Assembly: GCA_023430845.1 (NCBI GenBank)
Contig: JAEYYJ010000322.1
Coordinates: 1-14,959 of the forward strand
Length of the DNA stretch: 14,959 nucleotides
Direction of reading: 5' to 3'
From: Pseudomonadota bacterium
Lineage (GTDB): Bacteria > Pseudomonadota > Alphaproteobacteria > Rhizobiales > Hyphomicrobiaceae
This document shows, piece after piece, positions 4,568-13,818 of the stretch. Each line of letters begins with the position of its first letter. Positions within the stretch are counted from its first letter, which is position 1. Under the pieces are notes generated by a model. The model saw only the letters and a list, made by a program, of their open reading frames with translations, did not search any database and was not told the origin of the DNA. The position numbers were made by a program, and so were the translations under genes.

Positions 4568-5782
4568 TCAGGTCTTGACCTTGAAGAGCTCCTTCTGGTC
4601 GCTCTTCTTGACGTCGATCAGATGCCAGGGCAGGCCCTGCTTGCCGATCTCGTCCATGAAGGGCTTCGAGGGAAGCTGCTCGACGTTGAACACGCCCTTC
4701 CCCTTCCAGTGGCCCTTGAACATCATCATGGCACCGACAACGGGCGGCACACCGGTCGTGTAGGACACCGCCTGCGCGCCGGTCTCCTTGTACGACTTGG
4801 CATGGTCGCAGACGTTGTAGATCATCGCGCGCTTCTCCTTGCCGTTCTTCTTGCCGACAAAGATGCAGCCAATGGATGTCTTGCCCGTGTAATTCTCGCC
4901 AAGAGAGGACGGCGGCGGCAGAAGCTCCTTCAGGAACTCCATGGGGATGACAGGATTGCCCTTGTACATGACTGGATCGATGCGCGTCATGCCGACGTTC
5001 TGGAGCACTTCGAGGTGCTTGATGTAGTTCTCCGAGAACGTCATCCAGAAGCGGATCTGCTCGAGTCCCTTGATGTGCTTCACGAGGCTCTCTTCCTCCT
5101 CGTGGTAGATCAGGTAGCTCTTGCGCTCGCCGACCTCCGGGTAGTCGATCATGGCCGAGATCGAGAGCGGATCGATGTCGATCCACTTGCCATTCTTCCA
5201 GTACTTGCCGCGCTGGGTCACCTCGCGGAGATTGATCTCCGGATTGAAGTTCGTCGCGAACGCCTTGCCGTGGCTACCGTCGTTGCAGTCCACGATATCG
5301 ATCTGGTTGATCTCGTCGAACAGGAATTCCTGCGCATAGGCGCAATAGATGTTCGACTGGCCGGGATCGAACCCGCAGCCGAGCACGGCCATGATGCCGG
5401 CGGCCTTGTACTTGGAATGATACGGCCACTGCCACTTGTAGGTGAATTTGGCCTCATCGCGCGGCTCGTAGTTGGCCGTATCCATGTAGTGCACGCCCGT
5501 CTCCAGGCACGCATCCATGATCGGCAGATCCTGGTACGGCAGCGCCATGTTGATGACGAGGTGCGGCTTGACCTTCTTGATCAGCTTGACCGTCGCCTTG
5601 ACGTCGTCGGCATCGACCTTGTGGATCTCGATCGGCGTCTTGCAGCGCTTGGCCACCGCTTCGCAGCTCTCGATGCGGCGCGAAGCGAGGTGGATTTTCT
5701 TGAAGACGTCGCGGTTCATCGCGCACTTCTGCGCGGTAACGGAGCCGGCAGCACCAGCGCCAATGATCAGAACGGTATCCAC
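4568..5782 (-). CDS. Carboxynorspermidine dehydrogenase-like (saccharopine dehydrogenase family)
   Basis: This 404-residue protein of the saccharopine-dehydrogenase/LYS1 family most resembles carboxy(nor)spermidine dehydrogenase. That enzyme condenses a diamine such as putrescine with aspartate beta-semialdehyde and reduces the imine with NADPH, the first step of the aminopropyltransferase-independent route to spermidine. An N-terminal Rossmann fold begins VLIIGAGAAGS (residues 4-14), and NMALPYQDLPIMDACLETGVHYMDTANYE and GCGFDPGQSNIYCAYA follow. The C-terminal part has VGKKNGKEKRAMIYN and YTTGVPPVVGAMMMFKG blocks. The length is normal. The start is GTG (5780-5782), with GAGGA about 8 bases upstream on the minus strand. 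The partner decarboxylase, often adjacent in other genomes, is not present here. It lies 107 bases downstream of yggS on the same strand, so co-transcription is possible. Confidence 0.85.
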   Translation of the reverse strand: MDTVLIIGAGAAGSVTAQKCAMNRDVFKKIHLASRRIESCEAVAKRCKTPIEIHKVDADDVKATVKLIKKVKPHLVINMALPYQDLPIMDACLETGVHYMDTANYEPRDEAKFTYKWQWPYHSKYKAAGIMAVLGCGFDPGQSNIYCAYAQEFLFDEINQIDIVDCNDGSHGKAFATNFNPEINLREVTQRGKYWKNGKWIDIDPLSISAMIDYPEVGERKSYLIYHEEEESLVKHIKGLEQIRFWMTFSENYIKHLEVLQNVGMTRIDPVMYKGNPVIPMEFLKELLPPPSSLGENYTGKTSIGCIFVGKKNGKEKRAMIYNVCDHAKSYKETGAQAVSYTTGVPPVVGAMMMFKGHWKGKGVFNVEQLPSKPFMDEIGKQGLPWHLIDVKKSDQKELFKVKT

Positions 5783-5889
5783 GGGGCGTCTCCTCGAATG
5801 TCAGGGGGATGTCGCGCGATATCGGGAAAGCCAAGCGTTTCAGCTCACCGTCCCATGGGCGCGGTCGATATTGCAGTTGACTGTGTTAT

Positions 5890-6588
5890 TCAACCGGGAT
5901 CTTGGGGCTTTTCAGCCAACGGCGGCCGGCTCCCGAAGATCGCGCTCCCAACACGCACGTAAGTGGCACCCAGTTCCACCGCCGCCTCGAAGTCGCTGCT
6001 CATGCCCATGCTGAGCTCAGGTAAGCCATGCTCCCGTGCGAGCTTCGAGAGGAAGGCGAAGTGCACCGCCGGCTCTTCATCGACCGGCGGAATGCACATG
6101 AGGCCCTCGATCTCCAGCTTCAACTCGTCCTGCACGAGCGCCAGAAAGGCCGGGAGATCGGCCGGGGCAACACCCGCTTTCTGCTCTTCCTCACCCGTGT
6201 TGACCTGAACGAGCAGGCGCAGCGTTTTGCCGCGTGCGGCCATTTCTGCCTTGAGCGCATGGGCGAGCTTCGGGCGATCCAGCGTATGGAGCACGTCGAA
6301 GAGCGCCACCGCATCACGAACCTTGTTGGTCTGGAGGGGACCGATCAGATGCAGTTCCAGGTCCGGGCACGCATTCTTGAGCGCCGGCCACTTGCTCTGG
6401 GCTTCCTGAACGCGATTCTCGCCGAAAAGCCGCTGCCCGGCACCAATCACCGGCTTGATGTCCGCCTCGCCGAAGGTCTTGGAGACCACGATCAGCCGTA
6501 CGGAGGTCGGATCGCGCCCGACTTCCCGCGCCGTCTTCTCGATCCGGCTCCGAACCGCTTCGAGCCGTGATTCTGCCGTCTCCGTCAT
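5890..6588 (-). CDS. yggS: YggS family pyridoxal phosphate homeostasis protein
   Basis: This 232-residue member of the YggS/PLPBP (PROSC) family is a cytosolic single-domain TIM barrel that binds pyridoxal phosphate without known catalysis and buffers vitamin B6 and amino-acid pools. The PLP lysine is K37 in LIVVSKTF. Other family blocks are FGENRVQEAQSKW, LELHLIGPLQTNKVRDA, VNTGEEEQKAG, GLMCIPP and the C-terminal LSMGMSSDFEAAVELGATYVRVGSAIFG that holds the phosphate. The length is typical. The ATG has only a modest ribosome site (GGCGG, 5 bases upstream). It diverges from leuS, with 122 bases between the two starts. Confidence 0.94.
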   Translation of the reverse strand: MTETAESRLEAVRSRIEKTAREVGRDPTSVRLIVVSKTFGEADIKPVIGAGQRLFGENRVQEAQSKWPALKNACPDLELHLIGPLQTNKVRDAVALFDVLHTLDRPKLAHALKAEMAARGKTLRLLVQVNTGEEEQKAGVAPADLPAFLALVQDELKLEIEGLMCIPPVDEEPAVHFAFLSKLAREHGLPELSMGMSSDFEAAVELGATYVRVGSAIFGSRPPLAEKPQDPG

Positions 6589-6631
6589 CGTCTCCGCCTT
6601 GATCTGCCCAACTGCATGACCGCCCAGTCCC

Positions 6632-6660
6632 TTGACCCGACCGGTCCTTTGGGCACATTA
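6632..6660 (+). promoter_or_regulatory. Candidate leuS promoter
   Basis: TTGACC (6632-6637, 5 of 6 matches) is followed after 17 bases by ACATTA (6655-6660), a poor -10. An 8-base palindrome GACCGGTC (6639-6646) lies in the spacer. The predicted transcript would begin about 45 bases before the leuS ATG. A yggS promoter must also be in this 122-base divergent gap, but I cannot place it. Confidence 0.35.
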
Positions 6661-6710
6661 CGCCCCGAGCTATTCGCCCACAGCACGCAACACGTACCGA
6701 GGTCCGCCCC

Positions 6711-9341
6711 ATGGCCGCCGAACGCTATAACGCGCCCGATCGCGAGCAGCACTGGCAAAGTGTCTGGGAGCAGCGCAAGTCCTTCCTTACAGCGACCGAC
6801 CCGACCAAGCCCAAGTGCTATGTGCTCGAGATGTTCCCGTATCCGTCCGGGCGCATCCATATGGGGCATGTGCGTAACTATACCATGGGCGACGTGCTTG
6901 CCCGCTATAAGCGCGCGCGGGGGTTCAATGTGCTGCATCCCATGGGCTGGGACGCCTTCGGCATGCCCGCCGAGAACGCCGCCATGGAGCGCCAGACGCA
7001 CCCGGCCAAATGGACCTATGCCAACATCGACGCCATGAAGGCGCAGCTCAAGTCCATGGGCCTTGCCCTCGACTGGGCGCGCGAGTTCGCGACCTGCAAT
7101 CCGAGCTACTACCGCCACCAGCAGCGCCTGTTCCTCGATATGTACGGGAAGGGCCTCGCCTACCGGCGTTCGAGCAAGGTGAACTGGGATCCCGTGGACC
7201 AGACCGTGCTCGCCAACGAGCAGGTCATCGACGGGCGCGGCTGGCGCTCGGGCGCGCTCGTCGAACAGCGTGAGCGGCAGCAGTGGGCGTTCAAGATCAC
7301 CGAATTCGCCGATGATCTGATCGATGCGCTCAAGACGCTCGACAAGTGGCCGGAGAAAGTCCGGCTCATGCAGGAGAACTGGATCGGACGCTCCGAGGGC
7401 CTGCTCATCCGCTGGGCGCTCGAAGCCGGCACGGCGCCCGCCGGAAAAACCGAGCTGGAAGTCTTCACGACGCGGCCCGATACGCTCTTCGGCGCGTCCT
7501 TCCTCGCTATTGCGCCTGATCATCCGCTCGCGCTCGCCGCCGCCGAGACGAACCCCGCAGTCGCCGCCTTCAGCGAGGAATGCCGGCGCATGGGCACGTC
7601 CGTCGCCACCATCGAGAGCGCGGAGAAGAAGGGCATCGACACCGGGATCGTCGCAGCACATCCGCTCGATCCGAACTGGAAGCTGCCGGTCTACGTCGCG
7701 AACTTCATTCTCATGGACTACGGCACCGGCGCCATCTTCGGGTGCCCCGCCCATGATCAGCGCGATATCGAGTTCGCCCGCGCCTATGGCCTCCCCGTGA
7801 CGCCGGTGGTCGCACCAACGGATGACAAGGCGCGCGCCCGCGCGATCGCCGAGATCGAGAGCGGCACGGCTTATCTCGATGACGGCGTGATGATCAATTC
7901 GCAGTTCCTGGACGGCCTCGACATCAAGGCGGCCTTCAACACGATCGCGGACCGCCTGGAGAAGGCAACGCTCGACGGCCGTCCGGTTGCCAAGCGCAAG
8001 GTCAACTATCGCCTGCGCGACTGGGGCATCTCGCGCCAGCGTTACTGGGGCTGTCCCATCCCGATCATTCACTGCGGAACGTGTGGCGAGGTTCCCGTGC
8101 CCGTCGACCAGCTCCCAGTGAAGCTACCGGAGGACGCATCCTTCGCCGAGCCCGGCAATCCGCTCGACCGCCACCCCACGTGGCGCCACGTGGATTGCCC
8201 CAAGTGCGGGTCCAAGGCCACGCGCGAGACGGACACCATGGACACGTTCGTCGACAGCTCCTGGTACTTCGTGCGCTTCACCGCACCCGATGCGGAAACG
8301 CCCGTTGACCAGGCGGCAGCCGATTACTGGCTGCCGGTCGACCAGTACATCGGCGGCATCGAGCACGCGATTCTGCACCTGCTCTATTCGCGCTTCTTCA
8401 CACGTGCCATGGGCGTGACTGGAAACCTGAACCCCAAGCTCAAGGAACCCTTCGCCGCCCTCTTCACGCAGGGCATGGTCGTGCACGAGACCTATCGCTC
8501 GGCGGACGGCCAGTGGCTGTTGCCGACCGAGGTGCGCTTCGAGGGCGAGGGCGATGCCCGCCGCGCCACCGAGATCGCGACCGGCAAACCGGCCGTGATC
8601 GGCTCCATCGAAAAGATGTCGAAGTCGAAGAAAAACCTCGTCGACCCCGACGACATCATCCAGCACTACGGCGCCGACTGCGCGCGCTGGTTCATGCTGT
8701 CCGACAGCCCGCCCGAGCGCGATGTCATCTGGACGGAGGCCGGCGTCGCGGGCGCCGGACGGTTCATCCAGCGCATCTGGCGCCTCATGAGTGATATCGA
8801 ATCGAAAGCGGCGCCGAAGGATGCGCCGCGCCCGGCGGAGTTCGGCCCCGCAGCGCTCACACTCCGGCGCGCGACTCACAAGACATTGGATGCGGTCGGC
8901 CGCAACATCGAGAACCTGCGGTTCAATGTGGCTGTTGCGCAACTCTACGAACTGTCAAATGAGCTGTCGGCTGCCGCCGGGAAGTCCGAAGCCGGGCTCG
9001 ATTGGGCACTTCGCGAAGCAATTGAGCATCTTGTTCAGTTGATCGGCCCGATGATGCCGCATTTGGCTGAAGAATGCTGGGCGCGGCTCGCTTACAACAC
9101 TCTTTTGGCTGATCAGCCGTGGCCGCAGCCGGATGGGGCCTTGCTCGTTGACGATCACGTAACCATTGCCGTACAGGTGAACGGCAAGCGCCGCGACGAG
9201 CTGATCATTGCTCGGTCCGCAGCGAAGGAAGAGATCGAGGCGGCAGCGCTCAGTCTGGAGTCTGTCGTGCGGGCCATCGAGGGGCGGCCCGTGAAGAAGG
9301 TGATTGTGGTCCCACAGAGGATCGTGAATGTCGTCGCCTAG
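6711..9341 (+). CDS. leuS: Leucyl-tRNA synthetase
   Basis: Class-I aminoacyl-tRNA synthetase (EC 6.1.1.4) that charges tRNA-Leu with leucine in the cytosol. It is full length at 876 residues. The HIGH motif appears as HMGH (50-53) after MFPYPSGRI, and the KMSKS loop is exact at 635-639. The CP1 editing domain is present, with the threonine-rich TTRPDT (253-258) and the [15 protein letters not shown] block that carries the editing Asp. Cysteine pairs CGTCG and CPKCG near the catalytic insert look like the LeuRS zinc-binding domain. The C-terminal anticodon-binding and LeuRS-specific domains end [11 protein letters not shown]. The start ATG matches the usual [17 protein letters not shown]-terminus. 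The last 14 bases overlap lptE, indicating one operon. Confidence 0.98.
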   Translation: MAAERYNAPDREQHWQSVWEQRKSFLTATDPTKPKCYVLEMFPYPSGRIHMGHVRNYTMGDVLARYKRARGFNVLHPMGWDAFGMPAENAAMERQTHPAKWTYANIDAMKAQLKSMGLALDWAREFATCNPSYYRHQQRLFLDMYGKGLAYRRSSKVNWDPVDQTVLANEQVIDGRGWRSGALVEQRERQQWAFKITEFADDLIDALKTLDKWPEKVRLMQENWIGRSEGLLIRWALEAGTAPAGKTELEVFTTRPDTLFGASFLAIAPDHPLALAAAETNPAVAAFSEECRRMGTSVATIESAEKKGIDTGIVAAHPLDPNWKLPVYVANFILMDYGTGAIFGCPAHDQRDIEFARAYGLPVTPVVAPTDDKARARAIAEIESGTAYLDDGVMINSQFLDGLDIKAAFNTIADRLEKATLDGRPVAKRKVNYRLRDWGISRQRYWGCPIPIIHCGTCGEVPVPVDQLPVKLPEDASFAEPGNPLDRHPTWRHVDCPKCGSKATRETDTMDTFVDSSWYFVRFTAPDAETPVDQAAADYWLPVDQYIGGIEHAILHLLYSRFFTRAMGVTGNLNPKLKEPFAALFTQGMVVHETYRSADGQWLLPTEVRFEGEGDARRATEIATGKPAVIGSIEKMSKSKKNLVDPDDIIQHYGADCARWFMLSDSPPERDVIWTEAGVAGAGRFIQRIWRLMSDIESKAAPKDAPRPAEFGPAALTLRRATHKTLDAVGRNIENLRFNVAVAQLYELSNELSAAAGKSEAGLDWALREAIEHLVQLIGPMMPHLAEECWARLAYNTLLADQPWPQPDGALLVDDHVTIAVQVNGKRRDELIIARSAAKEEIEAAALSLESVVRAIEGRPVKKVIVVPQRIVNVVA

Positions 9342-9891
9342 GGGGAATAAGCCGCAAGACGGTCCGTCGAGACGCGCACTTCTGCGCGGGCTCGCGGTAA
9401 CGCTTGCGGCGGCTCCGATCCTGGCCGCTTGCGGTCCGGGCGACTTCCAGCCGCTCTATGGTCCGACGGCTAGCGGCGAGCACCTTCAGGATGTGCTCGC
9501 CAAGGTCGATATCGCGCCGATCCCGAGCCGTGTCGGCCAGCGCATCCGCAATGAGCTGATCTTCAACAACACCGGCGGCGGCGAAGCACCCAAGCCCGCC
9601 TATCGCCTGGAGATCGTGCTCCGCGAAGGCATCAACTCGACGCTCGTCACCAACAAGGGCGAAGCCTACAGTCAGGTCTACAACGTCGAAGTCGCCTATC
9701 AGCTCATTCACCTTCAGCAGAAATCCATCGTTCTGCAGGGCAGCTCGCACGCCCGCGCCGCCTTCGAGCGCTATCAGTCGATCTACTCGAACGTCCGCGC
9801 ACGCGAGGATGCCGAAACACGCGTCGCCAAGACGATCGCCGACGAGTTGAAGGTGCGCCTCAGCGCCTACCTCTCTCGCGCGCCGGCCTGA
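9328..9891 (+). CDS. lptE: LPS-assembly lipoprotein LptE
   Basis: This 187-residue outer-membrane lipoprotein is the LptE (RlpB) plug of the LptD-LptE translocon, which inserts lipopolysaccharide into the outer leaflet. Basic N-terminal residues (SRRALLRG, 14-21) precede a hydrophobic segment and a lipobox LAAC with the lipidated cysteine at C35. The mature part begins [13 protein letters not shown], and the QPLYG element is the typical LptE start. A central region ([20 protein letters not shown]) and a C-terminal helix with repeated charged residues follow. The paired arginines look Tat-like but fit a Sec lipoprotein signal as well. GAGG at 9317-9320, within leuS, is 7 bases upstream of the ATG, and the gene overlaps the leuS end by 14 bases. 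The leuS-lptE-holA order is common in Hyphomicrobiales. Confidence 0.93.
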   Translation: MSSPRGNKPQDGPSRRALLRGLAVTLAAAPILAACGPGDFQPLYGPTASGEHLQDVLAKVDIAPIPSRVGQRIRNELIFNNTGGGEAPKPAYRLEIVLREGINSTLVTNKGEAYSQVYNVEVAYQLIHLQQKSIVLQGSSHARAAFERYQSIYSNVRAREDAETRVAKTIADELKVRLSAYLSRAPA

Positions 9892-10005
9892 ACAGCCGCG
9901 CGCCTCTCGTATATTTTCTCATGCAACGTCGATGCATTGACGCCGTGGGCATGGCACGTCGATAAAGATGGCGAACCTCTTTCCAGCAGCCCACGGCAAG
10001 CAAAG

Positions 10006-11052
10006 ATGGTCGCGATCAAAGCCCAGCAAGCCAACGCCATCCTTACGCGACCCGATCCCGGGCTCACTGCGTTCCTCATCTATGGCAGCGATACGGGCCT
10101 CGTGAGCGAGCGCGCTGTGCGGCTCTCGCAATCGCTCGCCGCGCGTGACAAGCCGCCCGGCGAGATAGTGCGCATTGATGATTCCGAGCTGGAAGATGAC
10201 AGCGAACGCCTCTCCGTCGAGTTGCTGACACTCCCCATGTTCGGCGGACGTAAGATCGTGCGCACGACCATGAGCCGGCGCGTCACGGGCGCGCTCCTGC
10301 GCGGCATTCTCGATGGCCCACCGCTTGCTGGCGTGCTGATCGTGGAGGGCGGCAATCTGCGCCCCGACGATGCCGCGCGCGCGGCTTTCGAGAAGTCGGG
10401 GCACGCCGCGGCAATCCCCTGCTTCGGCGATGACGCGCAGTCACTCGATGCCATGATCAACGAGGTTCTCGGCGCGCACCGCCTCTCCCTCACGCCCGAC
10501 GCGCGCGAGATGCTCATCGCGCGTCTCGGTGCCGACCGTGGGCTCTCGCGCGGTGAAGTGGATAAACTCGCGCTCTATGCCGCCGGGCGCGGCACCGTCC
10601 AGGCCGAGGACATCGAGGCGATAGTGGGTGATGCGTCGGAGCTCGCCATGGATCGCATCATCGATGCGGCCGCCGCCGGCGACGGCACGCGCGCGATCGA
10701 AGGCTGCCAGCGCCTGCTTGCCTCGGGTGAAGGCGCGCAATCTGTGATCGCCGCCGTGCAGTGGCATTTTGCGCGCCTGCATCGCATTCGCGGCGCCATC
10801 GAAGGCGGGCGGAGCATGGATGAGGCCATGCGCCAGATCCGCCCGCCCCTGCACTTCAAGCGCCGCGCGGCCGTCGAGGCCCAGTGCCGCCGCTGGTCGT
10901 CTTCGAAACTGGCCGCGGCCGTGGCCCGCATCCGCGCCAGCGCGCTCGCGGCCCGCACGGCTTCGAGCCTCGAGGATGCCCACGCTGAGCGCCTGCTCAT
11001 GGAGCTTTCTCGGCTGGCCGCCTCCCGCGACATGTCGGCGCCGCGAAACTGA
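10006..11052 (+). CDS. holA: DNA polymerase III subunit delta
   Basis: This is the delta subunit of the clamp loader, which opens the beta sliding clamp at the replication fork. From the ATG at 10006 it is 348 residues, a normal length, and begins MVAIKAQQANAILTRPDPGLTAFLIYGSDTGLVSERA, the usual alphaproteobacterial start. It continues with an AAA+-like domain lacking a working Walker A, then a helical collar domain (AMDRIIDAAAAGDGTRAIEGCQRLL; AVQWHFARLHRIRGAIEGG; LHFKRRAAVEAQCRRWS). The frame is open further upstream to a TTG at 9937, but that extension does not resemble the family and has no ribosome site. The preferred ATG also has a weak ribosome site. The gene lies 114 bases after lptE. 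A TATATT at 9910-9915 could be a -10, but no good -35 goes with it. Confidence 0.93.
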   Translation: MVAIKAQQANAILTRPDPGLTAFLIYGSDTGLVSERAVRLSQSLAARDKPPGEIVRIDDSELEDDSERLSVELLTLPMFGGRKIVRTTMSRRVTGALLRGILDGPPLAGVLIVEGGNLRPDDAARAAFEKSGHAAAIPCFGDDAQSLDAMINEVLGAHRLSLTPDAREMLIARLGADRGLSRGEVDKLALYAAGRGTVQAEDIEAIVGDASELAMDRIIDAAAAGDGTRAIEGCQRLLASGEGAQSVIAAVQWHFARLHRIRGAIEGGRSMDEAMRQIRPPLHFKRRAAVEAQCRRWSSSKLAAAVARIRASALAARTASSLEDAHAERLLMELSRLAASRDMSAPRN

Positions 11053-11162
11053 GTGCATTGAGATAATTGGCTGTTTACGCGGGGACAGGACGACCTGCCG
11101 GCTTGCTCCAACAACCCCGGGCATGATAGTGCGGCCCCACAGAGAACGCGGGGGACCCTTCC

Positions 11163-12155
11163 ATGGCCAAGATCGAGCATGATGTCGTGGGCATCGGCAA
11201 TGCCATCGTTGACATCATTGGCCGCTGCAAGAACGACTTCCTCATCAAGCACGATCTGGCCAAGGGCCACATGATGCTGGTCGATGCGGATCGCGTCTCG
11301 CATCTCTATCAAGAGATGGGTCCGGCCGTTGAAATCTCCGGCGGCTCAGCCGCCAACACTATGGTCGGCATTGCCTCGCTCGGCGGCAAATCCGCCTTCG
11401 TCGGCAAAGTCTCCGAGGACGACTTCGGGACGATCTTCCGTCACGATATCCGCGCGGCGGGCGTCGCCTTCGACACGCCGGCCTCCACCGGCGGCGCACC
11501 GACGGCGCGCTCGCTGATCCTCGTGACGCCGGACGGCCAGCGCACCATGAACACGTTTCTCGGCGTCAGTCCGGAGCTCAGCCCGCGCGACGTCGATGCC
11601 GAGCTCATAGCGGCCTCCCGTATCCTCTATCTCGAAGGCTATCTCTTCGACCGTCCCGATGCTCAGGCCGCGTTCCGTCATGCGGCCGACATGGCCGAGC
11701 GCGCGGGCCGCGAGGTGGCACTGACGCTTTCCGATGGCTTTTGCGTCGAGCGCCATCGCATCGAGTTCCTGGAACTCATCCGCCACCGCGTCGACATTCT
11801 GTTCGCCAACGAATCCGAGATCATGGCGCTCTACAGCGCCGCCACCTTCGAGGAAGCCGCGCGCCAAGCCAAGAGTGATGCCAAGGTCGCTGTGCTCACG
11901 CGGAGCGCCAAGGGATCGGTGATCTTCAAGGGGGACAAGGCCGTGAGCGTGCCCGCTGCGCCCGTCCGGCAGGTCATCGATACGACGGGAGCCGGCGACC
12001 TCTACGCTGCAGGCTTCCTCTACGGCTATACGAACGGCAAGCCGCTCGACACGTGCGGTCATCTCGGCAGTCTCGCGGCCGGCGAGATCATCAGCCACAT
12101 TGGCGCGCGCCCGGAAACCTCGCTCGCCGCACTCGCTGCCGCACGCGGTCTCTGA
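11163..12155 (+). CDS. PfkB-family carbohydrate kinase, adenosine-kinase-like
   Basis: This 330-residue ribokinase/PfkB-family enzyme is of the type usually annotated as adenosine kinase in alphaproteobacteria, phosphorylating adenosine to AMP in purine salvage. The N-terminal GIGNAIVDII matches adenosine-kinase-like members. The first PfkB signature is around ISGGSAANTMVGIASLGGKSAFVGKVSEDDFG, and the second is DTTGAGDLYAAGFL starting at D273, with catalytic base D279 and the anion hole formed by G276-A277-G278. NESE (in ILFANESEIMALY) is the PfkB metal/phosphate motif. The length is normal. The ATG has GGGGGA about 8 bases upstream. The 110-base gap after holA may hold its own promoter, but no clear one was found. 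A sugar or other nucleoside substrate is possible. Confidence 0.88.
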   Translation: MAKIEHDVVGIGNAIVDIIGRCKNDFLIKHDLAKGHMMLVDADRVSHLYQEMGPAVEISGGSAANTMVGIASLGGKSAFVGKVSEDDFGTIFRHDIRAAGVAFDTPASTGGAPTARSLILVTPDGQRTMNTFLGVSPELSPRDVDAELIAASRILYLEGYLFDRPDAQAAFRHAADMAERAGREVALTLSDGFCVERHRIEFLELIRHRVDILFANESEIMALYSAATFEEAARQAKSDAKVAVLTRSAKGSVIFKGDKAVSVPAAPVRQVIDTTGAGDLYAAGFLYGYTNGKPLDTCGHLGSLAAGEIISHIGARPETSLAALAAARGL

Positions 12156-12190
12156 AACCACGCCATCTCCTCCCGCGTTGCAACAAAACG

Positions 12191-12219
12191 TGGCCATCAG
12201 GTCGCGGGTGATATATCTT
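12191..12219 (+). promoter_or_regulatory. Candidate promoter of the Lys/Ala-rich protein gene
   Basis: TGGCCA (12191-12196, 4 of 6) is followed after 17 bases by TATCTT (12214-12219, 4 of 6) in a locally AT-rich patch (GATATATCTTTG). It is the only plausible promoter that I see in the 149-base gap between the kinase and the next gene. Confidence 0.28.
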
Positions 12220-12304
12220 TGTGCGTCGCATCATAGTGCCGCCACATAAGGCGCCGTGAAATATTGCGCGCCATGGTCATCAGTCTCACTTGCGGGGTAC
12301 GCAC

Positions 12305-12829
12305 ATGACTGGCCGAAAATCAAAGTCGTCAGGCCCGAAGGCCACGAAGGCGAAAGCGGGTACGAGCCGGAGCCGCAAAACTGCAGCCGGCTCAGCTCGG
12401 TCTGCAAAGGCTGCTGCCTCTGCCCGAAAGATCGACGCCGAGCCCGCGACCAAAAAGACATCCGCCCGCGCCCAGTCGGCACCTCTCCTCGCGCGCACCG
12501 AGAAGAAGGTCGGCGCTGTCGAGAAAGCCTCGCGCACCACGAAGCCGTCGGAACACGCGAGCTACCATCCAAAGACCGAGCCCCCGATGGCGCCCGCGAA
12601 CGTGAATGCCGGTGCGCCGACTCCCGCTTTCGATTTTCTCGGCCTCGCGCAGCCTTGGATGACTCTCGGCTGGCGAATGACGGCAACGGGTATTGCCATG
12701 CAGGCCCGCATGGCCAAGGCTGCACTGAGCGTGCCACTCGCCACGACGGTCATGCGCCAGGGCGCCGAAGCCTTCAATGCATGGCTCGCTCTCGCCGAGC
12801 GGCGGACCACGAAGCCGCGCAAAGACTGA
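12305..12829 (+). CDS. Lys/Ala-rich basic protein of unknown function
   Basis: I do not recognise the family. The 174 residues fall into two parts. Residues 1-90 are low-complexity, rich in Lys, Arg, Ala, Ser and Thr, with repeated K/R-A-A/S units like the tails of histone-H1-like bacterial proteins; this part is probably disordered and able to bind nucleic acid or polyanions. A Pro-rich linker (92-107) leads to a C-terminal segment, 108-165, with amphipathic helices (FDFLGLAQPWMTLGWRMT; ALSVPLATTVMRQGAEAFNAWLALAE) and then a basic tail RRTTKPRKD. There is no signal peptide and no cysteine. The helical part recalls phasin-like granule proteins, but this is only a resemblance. The ATG at 12305 has GGGGT a few bases upstream; a TTG at 12290 would add five residues. 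It ends 4 bases from the convergent coaA stop. Confidence 0.72.
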   Translation: MTGRKSKSSGPKATKAKAGTSRSRKTAAGSARSAKAAASARKIDAEPATKKTSARAQSAPLLARTEKKVGAVEKASRTTKPSEHASYHPKTEPPMAPANVNAGAPTPAFDFLGLAQPWMTLGWRMTATGIAMQARMAKAALSVPLATTVMRQGAEAFNAWLALAERRTTKPRKD

Positions 12830-12833
12830 CTGA

Positions 12834-13814
12834 TCAAATCCTGCGGAGCAGCACGCCTTCCACGGTGTGGTTCGCGCCCTTGCGCAAGATGCAGCGCGCG
12901 CGCTGACGCGTCGGCAAGATATTTTCGTCGAGATTGATCCGGTTGATCCCGCCCCAGATCTCGAGCGCCTTGGCGAGTGCCTGCTCGTCGGTGAGTTGCG
13001 CGTAGCGATGGAAGTACGCGGCTGGATCACGGAAAGCCGTGGTTCTGAGACGCATGAAGCGTTTCACGTACCAGTCTTCGATGACTTGCGGATCTGCGTC
13101 GATGTAGATCGAGAAATCGAAGAAATCCGATACGAACGGGATCGCCGCGCCGTCCTTCGGCAATCGCGCCGGCTGCAGCACGTTGAGCCCTTCGACAATC
13201 AGGATATCCGGACGATCGACAACGATCTGCTGGCCTGGAATGATGTCGTAATGGAAGTGCGAATAGACGGGTGCGGCAACTTTCTCTCGCCCCGATTTCA
13301 CATCGCCGAGAAAGTTCAGCAACCGCGCCAGATCGAAGCTCTCGGGAAAACCCTTGCGGTGCATGATACCGCGTGCTTCGAGCTCGTGGTTCGGCCACAG
13401 AAAGCCGTCGGTCGTCACGAGATCGACGCGCGGATGATCGGGCCAGCGCGCCAGTAGCGCCCGCAGAACGCGTGCCGTCGTACTCTTGCCGACGGCGACC
13501 GAGCCTGCCACGCCTATGATGAAGGGCACGCGGCGTCCCTGCCGTCCCAGAAACTTCGATGTGACGGCGTAGAGTTCCTGCGACGCCGCGACGTGGAGAT
13601 TGAGTAGACGCGAGAGCGGCAGATAGATCTGCTCGACTTCCTCGATGGAGAGCTCTTCGATGAGACCGGAGAGCGTCGCGAGGTCCCGCGGCACCAGCGT
13701 CATCGGCGTATCGGCGCGTAGGCGCGCCCAATCCTCGCGGCTGATCGAACGATACGGCGAATAGAGCACGCCGGAGCGCGCTGCATAGTCTTCCTGCTGC
13801 AGGACATCGCGCAC
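12834..13814 (-). CDS. coaA: Type I pantothenate kinase
   Basis: Pantothenate kinase (EC 2.7.1.33) catalyses the first, usually rate-controlling, step of coenzyme A synthesis. From the GTG at 13814 it is 326 residues, close to the bacterial type-I length. The P-loop [12 protein letters not shown] spans 101-112 (K110). Downstream come TTDGFLWPN, the [10 protein letters not shown] block typical of Coa[12 protein letters not shown] and [12 protein letters not shown], with a conserved C-terminus ending EGVLLRRI. The reading frame stays open back to 14084, but the upstream part overlaps hisE in another frame and does not resemble CoaA. The GTG is preceded 8 bases upstream by AAGGGGAG (13830-13823, inside the hisE end) and lies 4 bases after the hisE stop, so the two genes are probably translationally coupled. 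Confidence 0.95.
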   Translation of the reverse strand: MRDVLQQEDYAARSGVLYSPYRSISREDWARLRADTPMTLVPRDLATLSGLIEELSIEEVEQIYLPLSRLLNLHVAASQELYAVTSKFLGRQGRRVPFIIGVAGSVAVGKSTTARVLRALLARWPDHPRVDLVTTDGFLWPNHELEARGIMHRKGFPESFDLARLLNFLGDVKSGREKVAAPVYSHFHYDIIPGQQIVVDRPDILIVEGLNVLQPARLPKDGAAIPFVSDFFDFSIYIDADPQVIEDWYVKRFMRLRTTAFRDPAAYFHRYAQLTDEQALAKALEIWGGINRINLDENILPTRQRARCILRKGANHTVEGVLLRRI

Positions 13815-13818
13815 AGCT

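Noticed and set aside
4622..5962. 446-codon plus-strand frame across the polyamine dehydrogenase gene
   Set aside because: It is a mirror of a strongly biased coding gene on the other strand, low-complexity in L/D/R/H, with no recognisable domain.
6585..8072. 495-codon minus-strand frame opposite leuS
   Set aside because: It is a long shadow frame caused by GC3 bias in leuS, and its 3' end also overlaps the start of yggS. There is no ribosome site or family signature.
9341..9430. Tat signal in LptE
   Set aside because: SRRALLRG has paired arginines, but the lipobox and family membership explain the N-terminus as an ordinary lipoprotein signal; Tat export is not needed.
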